Shown here: in pieces, positions 5,704 through 5,814 of the stretch
Position numbering within the stretch: the first letter of the stretch is position 1
How the letters are laid out: every line of letters starts with the position of its first letter
Origin: an uncultured Agathobaculum sp.
GTDB taxonomy: Bacteria > Bacillota > Clostridia > Oscillospirales > Butyricicoccaceae
Direction: 5' to 3'
NCBI GenBank assembly: GCA_944380945.1
Contig: CALWJG010000109.1
Span: forward strand, 1 to 5,814
Length of the DNA: 5,814 bases
Position numbers and translations under genes: made by a program
The notes under the pieces: generated by a model
Databases searched by the model: none
What the model was told of the DNA's origin: nothing
The model's input: only the letters and a program-made list of their open reading frames with translations

Positions 5704-5766
5704 TGAGGCTGTCGAAAAACATGGTTTTTCGAACAGCCTCTCGATTGAAACTACAGTTTCAATCGA
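5704..5766. repeat. Shared two-hairpin repeat, copy 2
   Basis: This copy has the same order and orientation as 3237-3299. The first hairpin pairs 5705-5720 with 5724-5740 around the loop ATG. The second pairs 5741-5752 with 5755-5766. Relative to copy 1 the second stem has A5748 and T5759 in place of G3281 and C3292, so pairing is kept. The two copies therefore bracket the MATE and YczE-type genes as direct repeats about 2.4 kb apart. Confidence 0.92.
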
Positions 5767-5769
5767 AGG

Positions 5770-5800
5770 GGATGTACCGAGCATACGCTCGGATACATCC
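5770..5800. repeat. Last hairpin of the second cluster
   Basis: GGATGTACCGAGC (5770-5782) pairs with 5787-5800 around the loop ATAC, with one unpaired T in the right arm. It is not present in the first cluster. A long minus-strand open frame across this region is a by-product of the repeats and of the shadow of the membrane protein gene. Confidence 0.75.
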
Positions 5801-5814
5801 AAACGGGACAAAAG

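Noticed and set aside
5107..5811. Minus-strand 234-codon frame across the right-hand repeats and the YczE-type gene
   Set aside because: Its first part translates the hairpin repeat and the rest is antisense to the membrane protein. It has no ribosome site of its own that I can support.

Overview
The window looks like chromosome from a Gram-positive, GC-rich member of the Clostridia, probably an Oscillospiraceae/Ruminococcaceae-type gut anaerobe. This is inferred from the Clostridia-like GuaA, a secreted protein with S-layer-homology (SLH) repeats, a MepA-like MATE transporter, a YczE-type membrane protein, and extragenic hairpin repeats of a kind I recall from gut Clostridia. No database search was possible, so the family-level placement is a guess.

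Layout, left to right. (1) Positions 1-200 hold the 5' end of an unrecognised minus-strand gene that runs off the left edge. It is visibly AT-richer than the rest and has its own good promoter at 251-279. (2) Positions 201-491 are intergenic and contain that promoter, a short charged open stretch of doubtful meaning (324-413), and the strong guaA terminator (446-482). (3) guaA (GMP synthase, minus strand) is complete at 492-2036, with a promoter at 2075-2103. (4) Divergent from guaA is a secreted protein with one cadherin-like domain and SLH repeats (2205-3146). (5) A strong plus-strand promoter (3166-3195) fires into an array of at least seven back-to-back hairpins (3210-3475). (6) A MATE-family efflux transporter (stop at 4890) follows. 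Its expected start codon reads ATC behind a good Shine-Dalgarno sequence. (7) Twenty-nine bases later comes a YczE/YyaS/YitT-type membrane protein gene (4920-5661), split by one extra G in a run of six. (8) A second hairpin cluster (5674-5800) reuses two hairpins from the first.

How the parts relate. guaA is a housekeeping purine gene that appears monocistronic. The MATE and YczE genes look like a two-gene membrane operon, and the two hairpin clusters bracket it. The bracketing repeats, the apparent loss of a start codon and the frameshift raise the possibility that this operon is decaying, phase-variable or mobile, but sequencing error could explain either of the last two.

The most unusual signal is the modular hairpin repeat. 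The 63-base unit shared by the two clusters differs at four positions: two lie in one loop and the other two form a compensatory G-C to A-T change in a stem. The palindromic structure therefore appears to be under selection or to be maintained by a structure-dependent process.
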